Shown: positions 8,775-20,870 of the stretch, one piece after another | Position numbering within the stretch: position 1 is the stretch's first letter | Layout: each line of letters starts with the position of its first letter | Origin: Bugula neritina | Taxonomy: Eukaryota; Bryozoa; Gymnolaemata; Cheilostomatida; Bugulidae | Length of the DNA: 64,000 nt | Direction of reading: 5' to 3' | Assembly (NCBI GenBank): GCA_964035545.1 | Contig: OZ037769.1 | Span: 15,995,133 to 16,059,132 of the forward strand | Notes under the pieces: generated by a model | Database searches by the model: none | What the model saw: only the letters and a program-made list of their open reading frames with translations | Told to the model about the DNA's origin: nothing | Translations under genes and position numbers: made by a program

Positions 8775-11700
8775 AGTCATGGAATAGCAAACCACCTGCA
8801 AACCATAGATTCACAAAACAGTCAGAGATACCAAAAAGTCTATGAAATAGAAAACAAATGGTACAAAGGAAAACATCCACTCACTTTTACAGAGCATCAA
8901 GAATTGACAAGAAAACACAAACAACAACTTAAAGAATATCGAGAGAATACAATCATTAACTTTGACAGTTTGAATAGTGATGTAGAGTTGTTGGACATAG
9001 ACAATGTGTTTAGTGATGCTAATTTAGAAATATCTAATCGGTTGTCTAATGATGTGTTTGCAAGTAGTGAGGAGTGTTCCAAAGCATTTGCAGAGTTTTC
9101 TTGTTCTATAATTAAATCAAGTAGAGAGTTGCTTAAAGGGTATCAAGTGGAGCCACCCTGTAATTTTGCTGTAGTTGCTTTGGGCTCAGTAGCTCGTGGT
9201 GAGGCAACTCCGTATTCCGACCTTGAGTACGCATTTCTCATTGAAAATGAGAATGAGAAAGATTATTTCACTCAGTTGGCTGTTGACACATATTTTAGAA
9301 TAACTAACCTCAACGAGTCCCCATTGAAAACCTTCAACATTAAAGTTGAAAACTCTCCTGACTGTCTCAGTGAGATCTGCCCTGTAGGATATAGAATAGA
9401 TGGTCTCACACCAAATGCTGGTAACATACCGACAGGAAATGGATTGGGTAGAGCTCTCACCTTCACAGTTGAACAAGCAGTGAAGCTGTACAAAGAGGAA
9501 GTGATGTCACCATCTGAGGAACTAGCCAGTCTTTCGGATCTGCTCATGACATCACAGCTGATATACTGTTCTGGTGACGGGGCACAGTTACATGACAGAT
9601 TTATGGAAGAAATAGCTACATATGAGGAAGCTACAGCTCAGAATGATCCTAAAATCAAACAGAAGAGATTGGAGAGACTTTCTCTAGATTTACAGAAGTA
9701 TGATTTTCTCCCAGAATTTGAATTTACAACTTTTGTTGGTGAAGATGTGAAGGTAAAAGAAGACATTTTCCGTTACATCACTCTGTTGGCTACTAATCTG
9801 AACATTGCTCTTTGTTTTCAACTGAACTTTCCATGGAAGGTTTATGAGGCACTTTATCAGTCCGAGATGATTTCTAAAGGAAACTTGAGATACCTTCACA
9901 TTATCCTTGGACTCTCAATATACATGAGAACTATGGCATATATCATGATGGGAACTCAAAAAGCTGAAATCTTACTGAGTACTCCAACTGCTGAAATGAA
10001 AAGTGGAAATGAAAGACACAAACATTACTATGTACCTAGAAAAATATTTGTGACATATGGATCAATACTGATTCCAATAAAGCAATCCCTCATATCAAGT
10101 ATGAACAAAGGAAATAGGCTACTGTCAGCATTCAAGGAAAAGAGTGTGAGTGAATACCTAAAATTAGTGATTCCCAGTGACTTGGTGACAGATAAACATG
10201 ATTATATGACAATTTGTGAGGTACTGTGTTATGTTAAAGACAGAAACACAGCCTTAAAGTACATATCTGCTGATTCAGGTGTTGATATCAGAAGTGTAGG
10301 GTATGAGGAGTTTGTGAAATGTATAAGATCAAAATACAGTACAAACAAGTCAGACTTTCTAGAGAAAAAGTATTTGAAAATGTGCTGTCATTTGCTGACT
10401 AACAGTACCCATTATAGTAGTGCTATCGACTACCTAAGTTGGTTAATCAGTTATGAAACAAATTGGTTTAGTATACTGCAACGTAAGAGGCTGATAGCTG
10501 ACTGTATGAACAAACTGAGTAGATATAAATCTGCTAGAAATATTCTCAATCAGATAAAGTCTACACTAGAAGAAGAGCTCATCATAGACAAGAACACATC
10601 TCTCACTGAGTACATACTAAGAAAGGTAGACACTTCTACTAAATTGCCACAGTATATGCTACATTTCTTTCAATTCACATCTGATCTCTTCCACTCACTG
10701 GGTGACACTAATATTCACTTATCAAATCTAGCTGAAGCTAAGTCTTACCTGATGCAGTCTCTTTCTATTAGCAGAGCATTGTGTGAAAAGAATGTTTTAG
10801 ATTATAGTGCAAGAAAAAACAAGATAATGGAATCAATTATTCGGAGCAGCTTAGGAACTGTGTATTCACAGGAGGGTGCATATAGCACAGCATTAGAATA
10901 TTACACAAAGTCAATAGAGATGATGAAAGCTGTTTATGGTGAACATACAAACCACTCTAATATAGCTAGCAGCTATGTTAATATTGGCAATGTACACAAA
11001 CAACTAGGTAACTATGACACAGCACTAGAATATCACACCAAGTCAATGGAGATGATGAAAGCTGTTTATGGTGAACATACAAACCACTCTAGCATAGCTA
11101 TCAGCTATAATGATATTGGTAGTGTACACAGACAACTAGGTAACTATAACACAGCATTAGAGTATTTCACCAAGTCAATGGAGATGGTGAAAGCTGTTTA
11201 TGGTGAACATACAAACCACTCTAGCATAGCTATCAGCTATAATGATATTGGTAGTGTACACATACAACTAGGTAACTATGACACAGCACTAGAATATTGC
11301 ACCAAGTCACTGGAGATGAGGAAATTTGTTTATGGTGAACATACAAACAACTCTAGTATAGCTATCAGCTATATTACTATTGGTAATGTACACAAACAAC
11401 TAGGTAACTATGACACAGCATTAGAATATTACATCAAGTCAATGGAGATGCTGAAAGCTGTTTATGGTGAACATACAAACCACTCTGATATAGCTATCAG
11501 CTATAGTAACATTGGTACTGTACACACACAACTAGGTAACTGTGACACAGCATTAGAATATCACACCAAGTCACTGGAGATGTATAAAGCTGTTTATGGT
11601 GAACATACAAACCACTCTAGTATAGCTAGCAGCTATGGTAATATTGGTGATGTACACAAACAACTAGGTAACTATGACACAGCACTAGAATATCACACCA

Positions 11701-12521
11701 AGTCAATGAAGATGGAGAAAGCTGTTTATGGTGAACATACAAACCACTCTGGTATAGCTAGCAGCTATGGTAATATTGGTAATGTACACAATCAACTAGG
11801 TAACTTTGACACAGCACTAGAATATTTCACCAAGTCAATAGAGATGAAGAAAGCTGTTTATGGTGAACATACAAACCACTCTAGTATAGCTATCAGCTAT
11901 GGTAGAATTGGTGATGTACACAGTGAACTAGGTAACTATGACACAGCACTAGAATATTACACCAAGTCAATGGAGATGATGAAAGCTGTTTATGGTGAAG
12001 GTTCAGCACATCCTGGTCTTGTAACTGTGATCTCTTCCATTATAGACATCTATTTAATATACAACAGATATGAAGACTGTCTGTCCCTTTGCTATACTCC
12101 TGTGTTGAGTAATCCATGTCTGTCCAAAGTCCTCAACAGAATATCAGCAGATTACATCAAATCATCAAACTACAGAAGAGCTGCTCAGTTTCTGCAGATT
12201 GCTATTTCTAAAGCTGCTGATCATAGCATGCAGCAGGCTGACAACTACCACCAGATGGGTAAATGTTATATGCTGATGTCATCATACAAGAAGAGTTGGT
12301 GTTGGTTGCACTCTGCTCTCTGCCTGTATCAGTCCTTCCCCAAAACCGGGAAGGCCATTTTGTCTCTTGGGCAAGTTCACCTATCTATATCCCATCTACT
12401 TCTGCACACTGGTCATGTGACTCAGTCTCTTGAATATTGTCAAAGATCTCTTGACAATTTTAACAATCTCCCTGATGTCAATACAAACTCTGCTGTCAAA
12501 TATCTGAAGAGAGATATTTGA
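8775..12521 (+). CDS. Gene A, main exon: DUF294-like nucleotidyltransferase-TPR protein (9 TPRs)
   Basis: Exon 2 begins after ttatgtag and reads SHGIANHLQTID in frame with exon 1, giving about 1278 residues in total. Around residues 165-185 is GSVARGEATPYSDLEYAF, the glycine-serine plus Asp/Glu signature of nucleotidyltransferase-fold DUF294/GlnD-type domains. The middle (residues about 190-700) is helical with no named family. Residues about 720-1105 hold nine TPRs of 44 residues (LGNYDTALEYHTKSMEM, AVYGEHTNHSSIA), like kinesin light chain/nephrocystin-3 repeats. More degenerate TPR-like helices follow (SYKKSWCWLHSALCLYQSFP). No signal peptide or membrane segment was seen, so it is probably cytosolic. 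The end is shortened relative to gene B by a local duplication of caactctctg that brings in a TGA. Substrate and role are unknown; a signalling or immune adaptor is speculation. Confidence 0.85.
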   Translation, partial: SHGIANHLQTIDSQNSQRYQKVYEIENKWYKGKHPLTFTEHQELTRKHKQQLKEYRENTIINFDSLNSDVELLDIDNVFSDANLEISNRLSNDVFASSEECSKAFAEFSCSIIKSSRELLKGYQVEPPCNFAVVALGSVARGEATPYSDLEYAFLIENENEKDYFTQLAVDTYFRITNLNESPLKTFNIKVENSPDCLSEICPVGYRIDGLTPNAGNIPTGNGLGRALTFTVEQAVKLYKEEVMSPSEELASLSDLLMTSQLIYCSGDGAQLHDRFMEEIATYEEATAQNDPKIKQKRLERLSLDLQKYDFLPEFEFTTFVGEDVKVKEDIFRYITLLATNLNIALCFQLNFPWKVYEALYQSEMISKGNLRYLHIILGLSIYMRTMAYIMMGTQKAEILLSTPTAEMKSGNERHKHYYVPRKIFVTYGSILIPIKQSLISSMNKGNRLLSAFKEKSVSEYLKLVIPSDLVTDKHDYMTICEVLCYVKDRNTALKYISADSGVDIRSVGYEEFVKCIRSKYSTNKSDFLEKKYLKMCCHLLTNSTHYSSAIDYLSWLISYETNWFSILQRKRLIADCMNKLSRYKSARNILNQIKSTLEEELIIDKNTSLTEYILRKVDTSTKLPQYMLHFFQFTSDLFHSLGDTNIHLSNLAEAKSYLMQSLSISRALCEKNVLDYSARKNKIMESIIRSSLGTVYSQEGAYSTALEYYTKSIEMMKAVYGEHTNHSNIASSYVNIGNVHKQLGNYDTALEYHTKSMEMMKAVYGEHTNHSSIAISYNDIGSVHRQLGNYNTALEYFTKSMEMVKAVYGEHTNHSSIAISYNDIGSVHIQLGNYDTALEYCTKSLEMRKFVYGEHTNNSSIAISYITIGNVHKQLGNYDTALEYYIKSMEMLKAVYGEHTNHSDIAISYSNIGTVHTQLGNCDTALEYHTKSLEMYKAVYGEHTNHSSIASSYGNIGDVHKQLGNYDTALEYHTKSMKMEKAVYGEHTNHSGIASSYGNIGNVHNQLGNFDTALEYFTKSIEMKKAVYGEHTNHSSIAISYGRIGDVHSELGNYDTALEYYTKSMEMMKAVYGEGSAHPGLVTVISSIIDIYLIYNRYEDCLSLCYTPVLSNPCLSKVLNRISADYIKSSNYRRAAQFLQIAISKAADHSMQQADNYHQMGKCYMLMSSYKKSWCWLHSALCLYQSFPKTGKAILSLGQVHLSISHLLLHTGHVTQSLEYCQRSLDNFNNLPDVNTNSAVKYLKRDI

Positions 12522-15060
12522 CAACTCTCTGCAACTCTCTGACTCATTGCGTCTTATTAAAATCTTAACCAATCACTTTTAGGAAAAATGCTCACCACAC
12601 ACCTAGTCTCCAGCAAGATTTTCAAGCTAGAATTTGCTTTCCCTTGGCCGACATTTTCTTCGTTTCGTGTATCTTGTGTGGACCCTGTGTGTTGTGATGC
12701 TTTCAGCATGCCGACAGTTATGCCATCAGTTCTTTAGTTGTTGATTCTGGTTTCACACATATGTATATAGAAATATGGTACTTTCATTGCCGTAGAGTTT
12801 CATGGCTCTATTTTTACATATACATGTAGATCTTTTATAGATTAAAATTATTATAATTCTTTAGTTTCCTGTGTTGTTTTACTACTTACAATATATTTGC
12901 TATACCCTGGGAAAGCAGTTTTGGTTAGTCTTATATAACTCAAGTTTTAAACTTGATTATAGTGACATTTGTGATTGTTATTGCAACGACATGATTGATG
13001 TTATATAACTTTTTATATTATTGTATGCTTTACTGTCTTGTATATTTTACCCACAATGCATTTGGTAGTTATAATCAACTTCCTGCATGACTATGAGCTA
13101 GAAGACTTTCTTATCAAAATATTATTTACTCTTTCGGAGCTTACCTTTTTCTTTTTCCTGTTTTCTTCCATCATTTGAGTAAATTGTATCTCTAACAATA
13201 TTCTACTTATGATGCATTTTATGCCACATTTTGTTTAAAGTTAATTTTGAAATTCAGAAAGCTTTTTTAGTTTCATAAAAGTTATACTTTTTGTAATTTT
13301 TGGACTGCAATTCTAATTCATACTATCTTATTGTGTTGCAGTATGTATTAAATAGTATTAGTAAATATATCTTATGTTATGCAAACATTATTCACTACTG
13401 TATTAGTTTGAATTTAAATTTAGCTCTTCATAGCAAATGTGTGCCAAAATGTAATATCTAAACATTATCCTGAAACAAGTAACATGTTAAAACATATCTG
13501 AACAGTGTGAAGATACTTCTAGCAACAAACAAATGACCTATATATTATTATACTGTATACATACGCTGTCAACCTCAGAAACTTTCTTTTGTACTCTTCT
13601 GATATCAACATTTTTTGCCTCCAGAATAGGCTATAGAAAGAAAAATTAATAAATTTAGTTAATAAATAATAATATTAAGGTACTGCATATTTTGAGCCAC
13701 TTGCTTTAAATTACAATACACTGACTATTCATATAATAATATACCCAAAGAGTATACCATACATACATTACACTGACTATTCATATAATAATATACCCAA
13801 AGAGTATACAATACATACAATACACTGACTATTTATATAATAATATACCTAAAGAGTATATAATACATACAATACACTGATTATTCATGTAATAATATAC
13901 CCAAAGAGTATACAATACATACAATACACTGACTATTTATATAATAATATACCTAAAGGGTATATAATACATGCAATACACTGATTATTCATGTAATAGT
14001 ATACCCAAAGAGTGTACAATACATACAATACATGCACTAACTATTCATATAATAATATACCCAAAGAGTATACAATACATACAATACACTGAATATTCAT
14101 ATAATAATATACCCAAAGAGTATACAATACATACAATACACTAACTATTCATATAATAATATACCCAAAGAGTATACAATACATACAATACACTGACTAT
14201 TCATATAATAATATACCCAAAGAGTATACATATATGATAAGCTATTGAATGTAAAGAGATATATTTCTATATTACTATTAGAGAATGAGTCATGGAAACT
14301 TCTAGAAGGTCTTATGGAATCCTTACTTAGAGTCAAGTGGACAAGTATTTATAAGTTGATAAGTTATACTCTGCAGCGTACTTAAATAAGTGAGAAGATA
14401 ACTTTGAAAAGCTGTACTGACAGTCACTTTGTTCTGACAGTCAATGTGTAGTGAGTGTAACCAAGACTGTGGTGTGACTTATATAGTGACTGTTTATGCA
14501 ATGTGACTCTGTAGTGACAATTACTGTTATACATTAAAGTACATGTCAACCCTCTGAAGTTGAAGAGAAATTTGTGAATATTTCACTAGCTAACCACTAC
14601 TTATAAACTGTAAACAATGCAAAATAGGACACTTTAGACTTTGGTGAAAGTGCAAGAAACTTTATTTTGAGATCACATTTGTCTAACATATAATTAAAAC
14701 AGCAAGTAAGATTCTGCTAAAGCCATGCATTATGCCAGGATAAAAGAACTTATGTTAATGAAAATAGAAAAATATAAATTGGAACTCTACAACAAAAAAG
14801 TCTAAAAATAGAGAATATAAAAGCTGCAGATAATAAATTTAATAAAAATATAGTCTAGAAATTTAATTATAAACACAAATACAAAATATTTTGGGGTTTT
14901 ACAGTTTACATGAAATATCAGTTAATACTCGCACAAACAAAATAATGGAGTCACTACATCGTACATTAAATGACGAAAAATATATCACTTAAAGTATATT
15001 ATGCAAACAAAAGAAGATTTAAGGAAAGTAATAAAATAAACAGCTATATACATGAGCCGA
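12522..15060. other. 3' flank of gene A
   Basis: AT-rich DNA matching copy B downstream of its gene, without a convincing exon. It holds the 52-bp minisatellite (13725-14233). Near 14420 it has the empty target (gacagtcactttgt) of the TTA-flanked MITE present in copy B. Homology with copy B ends around 15060. Confidence 0.6.
13725..14233. repeat. 52-bp minisatellite, about 10 copies
   Basis: Units contain tattcatataataatatac followed by ccaaagagtatacaatacat. Ten units were counted with a few substitutions; alternate units share changes (tacctaaag, ttcatgtaat), which suggests multi-unit duplication. Copy B has four units at 30314-30523. Confidence 0.9.
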
Positions 15061-15098
15061 TAAAAGCTACTACACTTCAACTTCACTCTACGGCTTAG

Positions 15099-15230
15099 GA
15101 ATAGGATATGCTGTAGCCATCATCCTAGCAGTTGTTAGTGACTTATGTTCAGCTAATCAACTTCTGCTAATCTTTGGTATAGAGTGTTTTTCAGAAGGTT
15201 TGGGAGGTCTTGCTCTAATCCCTGTTGCTG
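15099..15230 (+). CDS. Candidate exon of an MFS (SLC16-like) transporter
   Basis: Bounded by a plausible acceptor (ctctacggcttag) and a strong donor (g|gtaagt). It reads IGYAVAIILAVVSDLCSANQ, then LLLIFGIECFSEGLGGLALI: two hydrophobic segments linked by a polar loop, resembling late transmembrane segments of monocarboxylate-type MFS transporters (SDL...L..FG....GLG.L..P.AG). It lies just past the duplication edge at about 15060. Earlier exons, which encode most of the protein, are not seen upstream, so the gene may be a truncated remnant. Family call is from pattern memory only. Confidence 0.45.
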
Positions 15231-15934
15231 GTAAGTCATTGATTGAAGAACTTAGCCTGTTAAAAATATTACATAGATTTGTATTATTATATATTGTATA
15301 TATTATTTGTTGTAAATTGAAAATATTATGTTGTTGCCATCAATTTGCTTTTGTTGAGTATATACATCGTATAGGCAGTAATAGTGATCTTTGGTACCTT
15401 TAGTAGCATGCATATAGAGTTGTTTGTTCTTTCACTTAGAAATAGGTTTACCCCTTATTTCGAAAACTTGGGTGTATAATGTCTATCATCGGTATGCATC
15501 TGTGTGTAACAGCTATAGTTGGCTCATGATAAAACTTAGCTTCAGCTGGTGCTCATTCAATAGATCACCGAGTAAGCTGGGGAATTGCTAGATGCAGCAC
15601 AACTCTAGCTGTTAATGAGTGCAGTGTTTGTATACACAGTGTTCAAGGTTCAACTCTGCACACTATAATAGATACTGTATTTCACCAGTGTACTTACTAA
15701 GTGACCCCCAATCTTTGTGCTGCGCCAAGCTATTTCTCAGCTGACTGCAACATTATAAGAGAATGAAGCAGAATTATCAATTTTTTGAAGATATAATATT
15801 AATTATACTTGAGCTTTATAAAGCCAAGTTGCTCGGGAAAGGTATCTTGAAAAAGCTGAGCTAATTCTAAATATTCTGTAGAAATGCAACCAACAGCAAT
15901 TCTGCCTTGGACATTGAATCACCGTGACACACAG

Positions 15935-16032
15935 AAGAGAAATACGGGCTCATATTTGTGGGTAGTTGTGGAGTTGTAGGAGCCCTGGCTATGCTGGCTA
16001 TAGCTGTACTAACTGCAAGAAAGAGAAGATAA
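15935..16032 (+). CDS. Candidate last exon of the same transporter
   Basis: After acceptor gacacacag the reading EKYGLIFVGSCGVVGALAML, then AIAVLTARKRR and stop, forms one hydrophobic helix with a basic cytoplasmic end, typical of a final transmembrane segment. Its phase (2 leading bases) matches the single base left by the exon at 15099-15230, though an intermediate exon could exist in 15231-15934, where I see none. Confidence 0.4.
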
Positions 16033-17031
16033 CTCTTAAAATAACTTACATATTAATTAGTGCACTAAACCCATAATGCACTACATGTCATTGTGTTATA
16101 TATAGTATATTCCAATAGTGTGAGATGCTCTAACTTTTATTTTTTATATTCTTAGCATTTTTAAATAACAGAAATGTTAAATCTACGTATTTTCAACTTT
16201 AAATGTTTTGTTAAGTCATCAAAATAATCCATCAACTGTACAGTTTTGCTGTGGCAGCATTTTATCTCAATATGAAGAGTATATAAGAAGCAGTTGGCTG
16301 ATTAAATAGGTCATGACTTGCTATAAGACTACCAGAATTTTGACATATTAGGACTTACTGCTATAATACGTACTGCAGAAAAGATATTATACTTATTTAT
16401 CTAGCAGTATATATATGTGTGTGTGTCTCTAACCAATAGACTTGTTAAACTGTAAACTGAAAGTCCCTTAGCATTATCTATTAACTGCAAAATGGCTACA
16501 AAGGAATTTAAAACACCATTCGCATGATGTCTCATTAAAATCTTTTAGCAATGTTTTGTGTTTATTGCTTTCTAGCTGTGCATACTATTATATACCTACT
16601 GCTATTATAAAACGGGTTTAATCTTTTAGATTACTGATTTGCGTAAATGTAAGGAATGGAATGCTTAGTTATAGGAGGTTTACCTAAAAAGTTATACATA
16701 CTTTTTGAGATGTATATTTTAAAATAATAAAGAACCCTCCCAATATTATGTTATTACGTTCTGCTGCAGTTGTTATTTAACAGTTCAAGTAAATTTTTAT
16801 TCATGATATCAAAAGAATAATATATTTGCAGCTAAAATGAATAGAAAAGCTGTATCAAATATGTGCAATTCTTCCAAAGTATTGAAATAAGAAGGAATAT
16901 AAATAATATTATACTAGCTAGGTGCATCTGTATTATTGAGTGGATAACTCCAAACTATATCAGTGTAAAATATAATAGAGCAGTTATCTCCACTTGACAC
17001 CTAATCCTCATACTACGATATCATTTAGAAT
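16033..17031. other. Non-coding stretch
   Basis: AT-rich DNA between the transporter-like exon and the minus-strand ependymin-like exons. No ORF, repeat or RNA gene recognised. Confidence 0.5.
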
Positions 17032-17578
17032 TTAGATGTTGCAGTAACTGGGTATGTTGAAGATACTCGGATCTGTGATTCCTTTAGTCATGTTTCCATA
17101 TTGTAGTGTCACCAGCTGTGGAACTACAAGATATAAATAGATAGTAATGGAGTACTAAATGCAGATATAGACAAACATGAGTGATTGCAATATTTACATA
17201 AAGACCACTTGACAATTTAGACCAATGATATTTATATAAAGATAAAACAGTGTAAACTATTGTAAATAAGGAAAGTCAATAGCTATTTACACTTTCACGC
17301 ATGCAGCAGCTAGAAACTAGTGGAACCAATATATTACAGATGCTTACATTTATTTTAACTGACTGGAGAATTCATTTCCTTCTATAAGGACCTTTAAGAA
17401 TTAGATAAATATTTAAAGTATACAATAGAAATTCTACTCACCACCTCCTATCACATGCTCTACATTTTCAGAAATCATAACAAAGTTGTCTCTCATGACG
17501 GTGACGGTAGTCTTGCTGGATCCATTGTTATACTGGTAGGTGTCACTCCACTGGGTACCTCCAACCAACCAGGAGGTT
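17032..17578 (-). CDS. Last two exons of an ependymin-related-like secreted protein
   Basis: Two minus-strand exons (17578-17442 and 17123-17032) are separated by an intron with gtgagt and a cttgtag acceptor, and the phase joins cleanly. The first reads TSWLVGGTQWSDTYQYNNGS and continues to VTVMRDNFVMISENVEHVIG. The second reads QLVTLQYGNMTKGITDPSIF then NIPSYCNI and stop. The ending (N-x-T-x-GI-x-DPS-x-F-x-x-P-x-x-C) resembles the C-terminus of mammalian ependymin-related proteins, which are secreted, lipid-binding and glycosylated; an N-x-T site and a terminal Cys are visible. Upstream exons are uncertain; one candidate lies at 18683-18763. Family identity is by motif memory, so moderate. 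Confidence 0.5.
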
Positions 17579-17817
17579 CTGTAAGTCAACCAACCTGAAG
17601 GGTACAGAGGTTGTGTGCGTGAGATACATTGTATTTGAATAAGAGCTACTCAAACAGGTCCTTTGAATATGAAGAAGCTCTGAGCTTGTAATAGGTTACC
17701 AGTGCAGCAGCTTTAAGCAAATGATTGACAAATTTGCAAGCCTAGGAAATTATCTACATGTAACAGGAGTTAATATATATTGATTTAATAATTATCATGT
17801 ATAAGTACAGTCCTTAA

Positions 17818-18585
17818 AGGATTGCTCTATCTTGTCTAATAAATGGCCATTTAGGTCAAACACACATAATATTGTGTTTTTCTAAGCATGCATTGACAAA
17901 AAGCATTTGACCAAAGGTAGAAAAAGTTAGTTGAAGTTGAGGGTGTAGATTGGTAACAGCCAAAACGCCGATTTTAAAATGAGCTGGGAACTGTGACGTA
18001 ACAGCGCCAGCATTCCTGCTGGTCACGTGACTATACAAATGAATAACTATAGAAATATGACTGTGAGATGTGATCTTTCAGCTCGTAATTTGTATATTTG
18101 TAGAAGTGCAAATGTGAATTATCTCAATCTATAGTTTTTTGACATGTTAAATAACATGTATGTGATAACATTAGGCCATATTTTGCTTGTAAGCATAGAA
18201 AAAAGCATTGCAAAAACATGCATTCTTTAGGATGAATGCCTGCGATCGATCTAAACTAGGTCAGATTGTGCAATATTACGGGCGCACCAAAGCTGACCTA
18301 TATAGCGCACTGTAACTGCTTGAGCGTTATTGGTTGATGTTGCGCTCAGCAACCTTGAATACTAGCGTTATAGTTAGCACGTGCAGCATAGTTACTGGCG
18401 TTCACACGTCACGTATTAGGCTATTCTTTTTCATGGCTGAAAATTTTACCTCCCTCAAAATTGGAATTTTGAAAAGCTGTTTTCTAGGCATATATCTCTT
18501 TGCAAAGTCGCAATTGTTTGCATACACATTAGATTATAGTTCATAATTATAATGTGATTGTAATAAACTAAGATAGAGCAATCCT
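17818..18585. mobile_element. TTAA-flanked MITE
   Basis: Terminal inverted repeats of about 18 bp (AGGATTGCTCTATCTT at the left end, AAGATAGAGCAATCCT at the right) flanked on both sides by TTAA (17814-17817 and 18586-18589). TTAA targets are used by piggyBac and Kolobok; the AG...CT termini fit Kolobok better. The 768-bp interior has no transposase ORF. It lies in what would be an intron of the ependymin-like gene. Confidence 0.7.
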
Positions 18586-18682
18586 TTAAACCTATGAATA
18601 TAGAGCCCACCCCAACCCTCCCAATAAAAACCTGCATGGGAGAAACTTAACTTGAACCTAATTGACTTATATAGTCACTTAC

Positions 18683-18763
18683 TGCTGTCAGAACAAGGCT
18701 GATCTACTGTAACTGGTGGTAACTTCTGACATTTCCTATTCACTACATCTGCCAAGTATGATG
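18683..18763 (-). CDS. Candidate internal exon (minus strand)
   Basis: Reading on the minus strand after a pyrimidine-rich acceptor (cttcttattgtag): SASYLADVVNRKCQKLPPVT then VDQPCSDS, ending at a gtaagt donor. It could be an upstream exon of the ependymin-like gene, but its phase (one base left) does not fit the exon starting at 17578, so another exon would be needed. Read from an ATG at 18813 the same region gives a signal-peptide-like start that hits a stop after about 25 codons. Confidence 0.3.
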
Positions 18764-18813
18764 CAGACTACAATAAGAAGCAAAATGGTTCTGCATAGTT
18801 TTGCTGTAGCCAT

Positions 18814-19559
18814 TGCATTAACACACTATACTAAACTACTGAAAAGCAGGGGAAGCAATCCTGTTTCTTCTAGCATGGATGGCAAAAGATTTTCTCCGAG
18901 CAGTTTAAGTTGATAAGAGCTCCTTAGGCTTATCAGTGATAGCAGCAAGTATTATTTCTTATTGATATTGTATAAGTAAAATGCTCTGGATAAGCATTGA
19001 CTTAAGTCTATTTATATATACACCGATATTAATGGCAGTTTCCTATCTGTGAAAAATAGCAAGTAACTTTTAAATCCAAGTGCCAAACAATTGTAAGCAA
19101 GGAAGCTACAATCTCAACTGTAAGCGTAAGCAAAGTCAAAATGCCAATAATAATTCACCTCATAAAAAGTGGCGTTGGCCCATTTTGTTGAAAAATAGTT
19201 AGAAAATATATAGTCAATTATTACGGAGAAATAAAGTAATGAAAGTTAAAAACTACACATTATATGTTACATAGAACAAAATTATGTTGTTTACAGTTTT
19301 CTCTTGCGTTATATCACAGTTTGAACTGGTGAGCAGCATTGTAAGATACTAGCTAATAAGAAATATAGCCTTAGGTTTAGGTAAACAGTCCCCCATCTGG
19401 TTGTCACAAGAAGTTAGTTTGCTATAACTCCAAGCACCTGCATTAGCAGTTCATTTACAACATTTTGTTCTTTCTCCACATTAAGAAAGTGACTCAATAT
19501 ATAAGTTTCTTTTGTTTCAATTGTCACGTGACACAATCTCATGACAATTTATTTCTTCT
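18814..19559. other. Non-coding stretch between the duplication copies
   Basis: AT-rich DNA with no convincing exon or repeat seen. It ends where similarity to the 5' flank of copy A begins. Confidence 0.45.
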
Positions 19560-20718
19560 AATCCGAAGTTTAGTTGCATGGTACCCACTGTTGGAATGAT
19601 GAGTTAGAATCAATGAAATATCTTATTATTACATAATTTTATTGGGAATAAACTAGATTCATTCCTTGGCCTGCCAACAGTATAATAGGTTTGAAACTGT
19701 TTTTATGGAACTAAAGAGTAAATATTTAGACTCTATCTTGGATTCTAAAAGTTATTGTAAGCTCTTCTTATCATCTGTCACTATTTGTATAACATAAAGT
19801 TAATTAAAGTTATTAATATGCAGAGTGTTATCATTATATACACATCATGGGAGGTCTACAATGTACACATCCCTGCTATATACTGTTTATAGATAACTTA
19901 TATGTATTATGTTATATCGAAACATTGCAAATAGTGGGACGCAGTTATGAAACTTTTCAAACTTTGAACTTCACCATGTTAAGTTATGCATAGCCTACGA
20001 ATATACTTGTTTAAATAGAATAATCTTATCAAGGTACGTCTGCGGAGTTAACACTCCTTATATGGAGTGTTTTTCCTCCATAAACACGCCACATGACGTG
20101 AGACCATGCTTCAAGTTACTCCTATAGTGTGAGAAGTTAGTGAGTGGAATAAGTTTGTTAAATTAAGAAGTTAAAAAGAAGAAGCACTTTGTATGTGATA
20201 CTAATACTGTTTCATCTTGGATCATTCAACACACATTATATGCAGAAATAGTTTCTATGTAATAAGGTAAGACATACCATCGTTGTATCTTATTATATTT
20301 ATTTTTTGGTTGAATATTTACTACCATATTTCTATACACAAAACTATACACACTATTCCTAAAGACTCTATAATAAGTAACATATATAATGTAGTATGGT
20401 GTATTTTATGCTATGGTATAATGCATGTCTGTCATCCGTTTTGAAAAAGACATTGCGGCCAAACATTGTAAGATTAGAAACCTTTTGTCTTTATTGATGA
20501 CATCACAGCATTATTGTGAAATTACCAATGTTGTTGTTATCTTATGTAGTGTAGAGATATGATGTCAATTTGAAAGTATTTCCTGGAGAAGGTATATATT
20601 ATGACAAAGGAAGTACAAGATACAGACAACTGCATGAATTAACAAACTTGAAGGTAAAAGCTGTGCTTATTTTGTTATTAGATTTTTATCTGGTTGCAGT
20701 ACAATATCCAGAGAGTAT

Positions 20719-20828
<110 letters not shown>

Positions 20829-20870
20829 CACCGTATTCCAATGCTCAGGTACAACATAACATGGTGAATC

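Larger units (their letters stand above)
4810..15060 (+). repeat. Segmental duplication, copy A
   Basis: This roughly 10-kb block matches about 19560-31870 in the same order and orientation. Shared parts are the diverged 5' flank (for example tcacatgatgtgagac against tcacatgacgtgagac), exon 1, the intron with an inverted-repeat MITE, the long exon 2, the 3' flank, the 52-bp minisatellite and a final stretch containing ttttggggttttacagttta. Similarity is high in coding and intron parts and weaker at the 5' edge. Boundaries are approximate. Copy A lacks the two later transposon insertions seen in copy B. Confidence 0.8.

Noticed and set aside
13725-14233. CRISPR-like array
   Set aside because: Units are contiguous 52-bp repeats without unique spacers, in a eukaryotic setting.
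18683-18813. Signal-peptide start MATAKLCRTILLLIVV on the minus strand
   Set aside because: The frame stops after about 25 codons, and a good acceptor inside it gives a better internal exon in another frame.
20570-20710. Extra upstream exon of gene B ([18 protein letters not shown], ending aag|gtaaaag)
   Set aside because: The splice sites look fair, but copy A has no matching coding sequence and no clear start was found.
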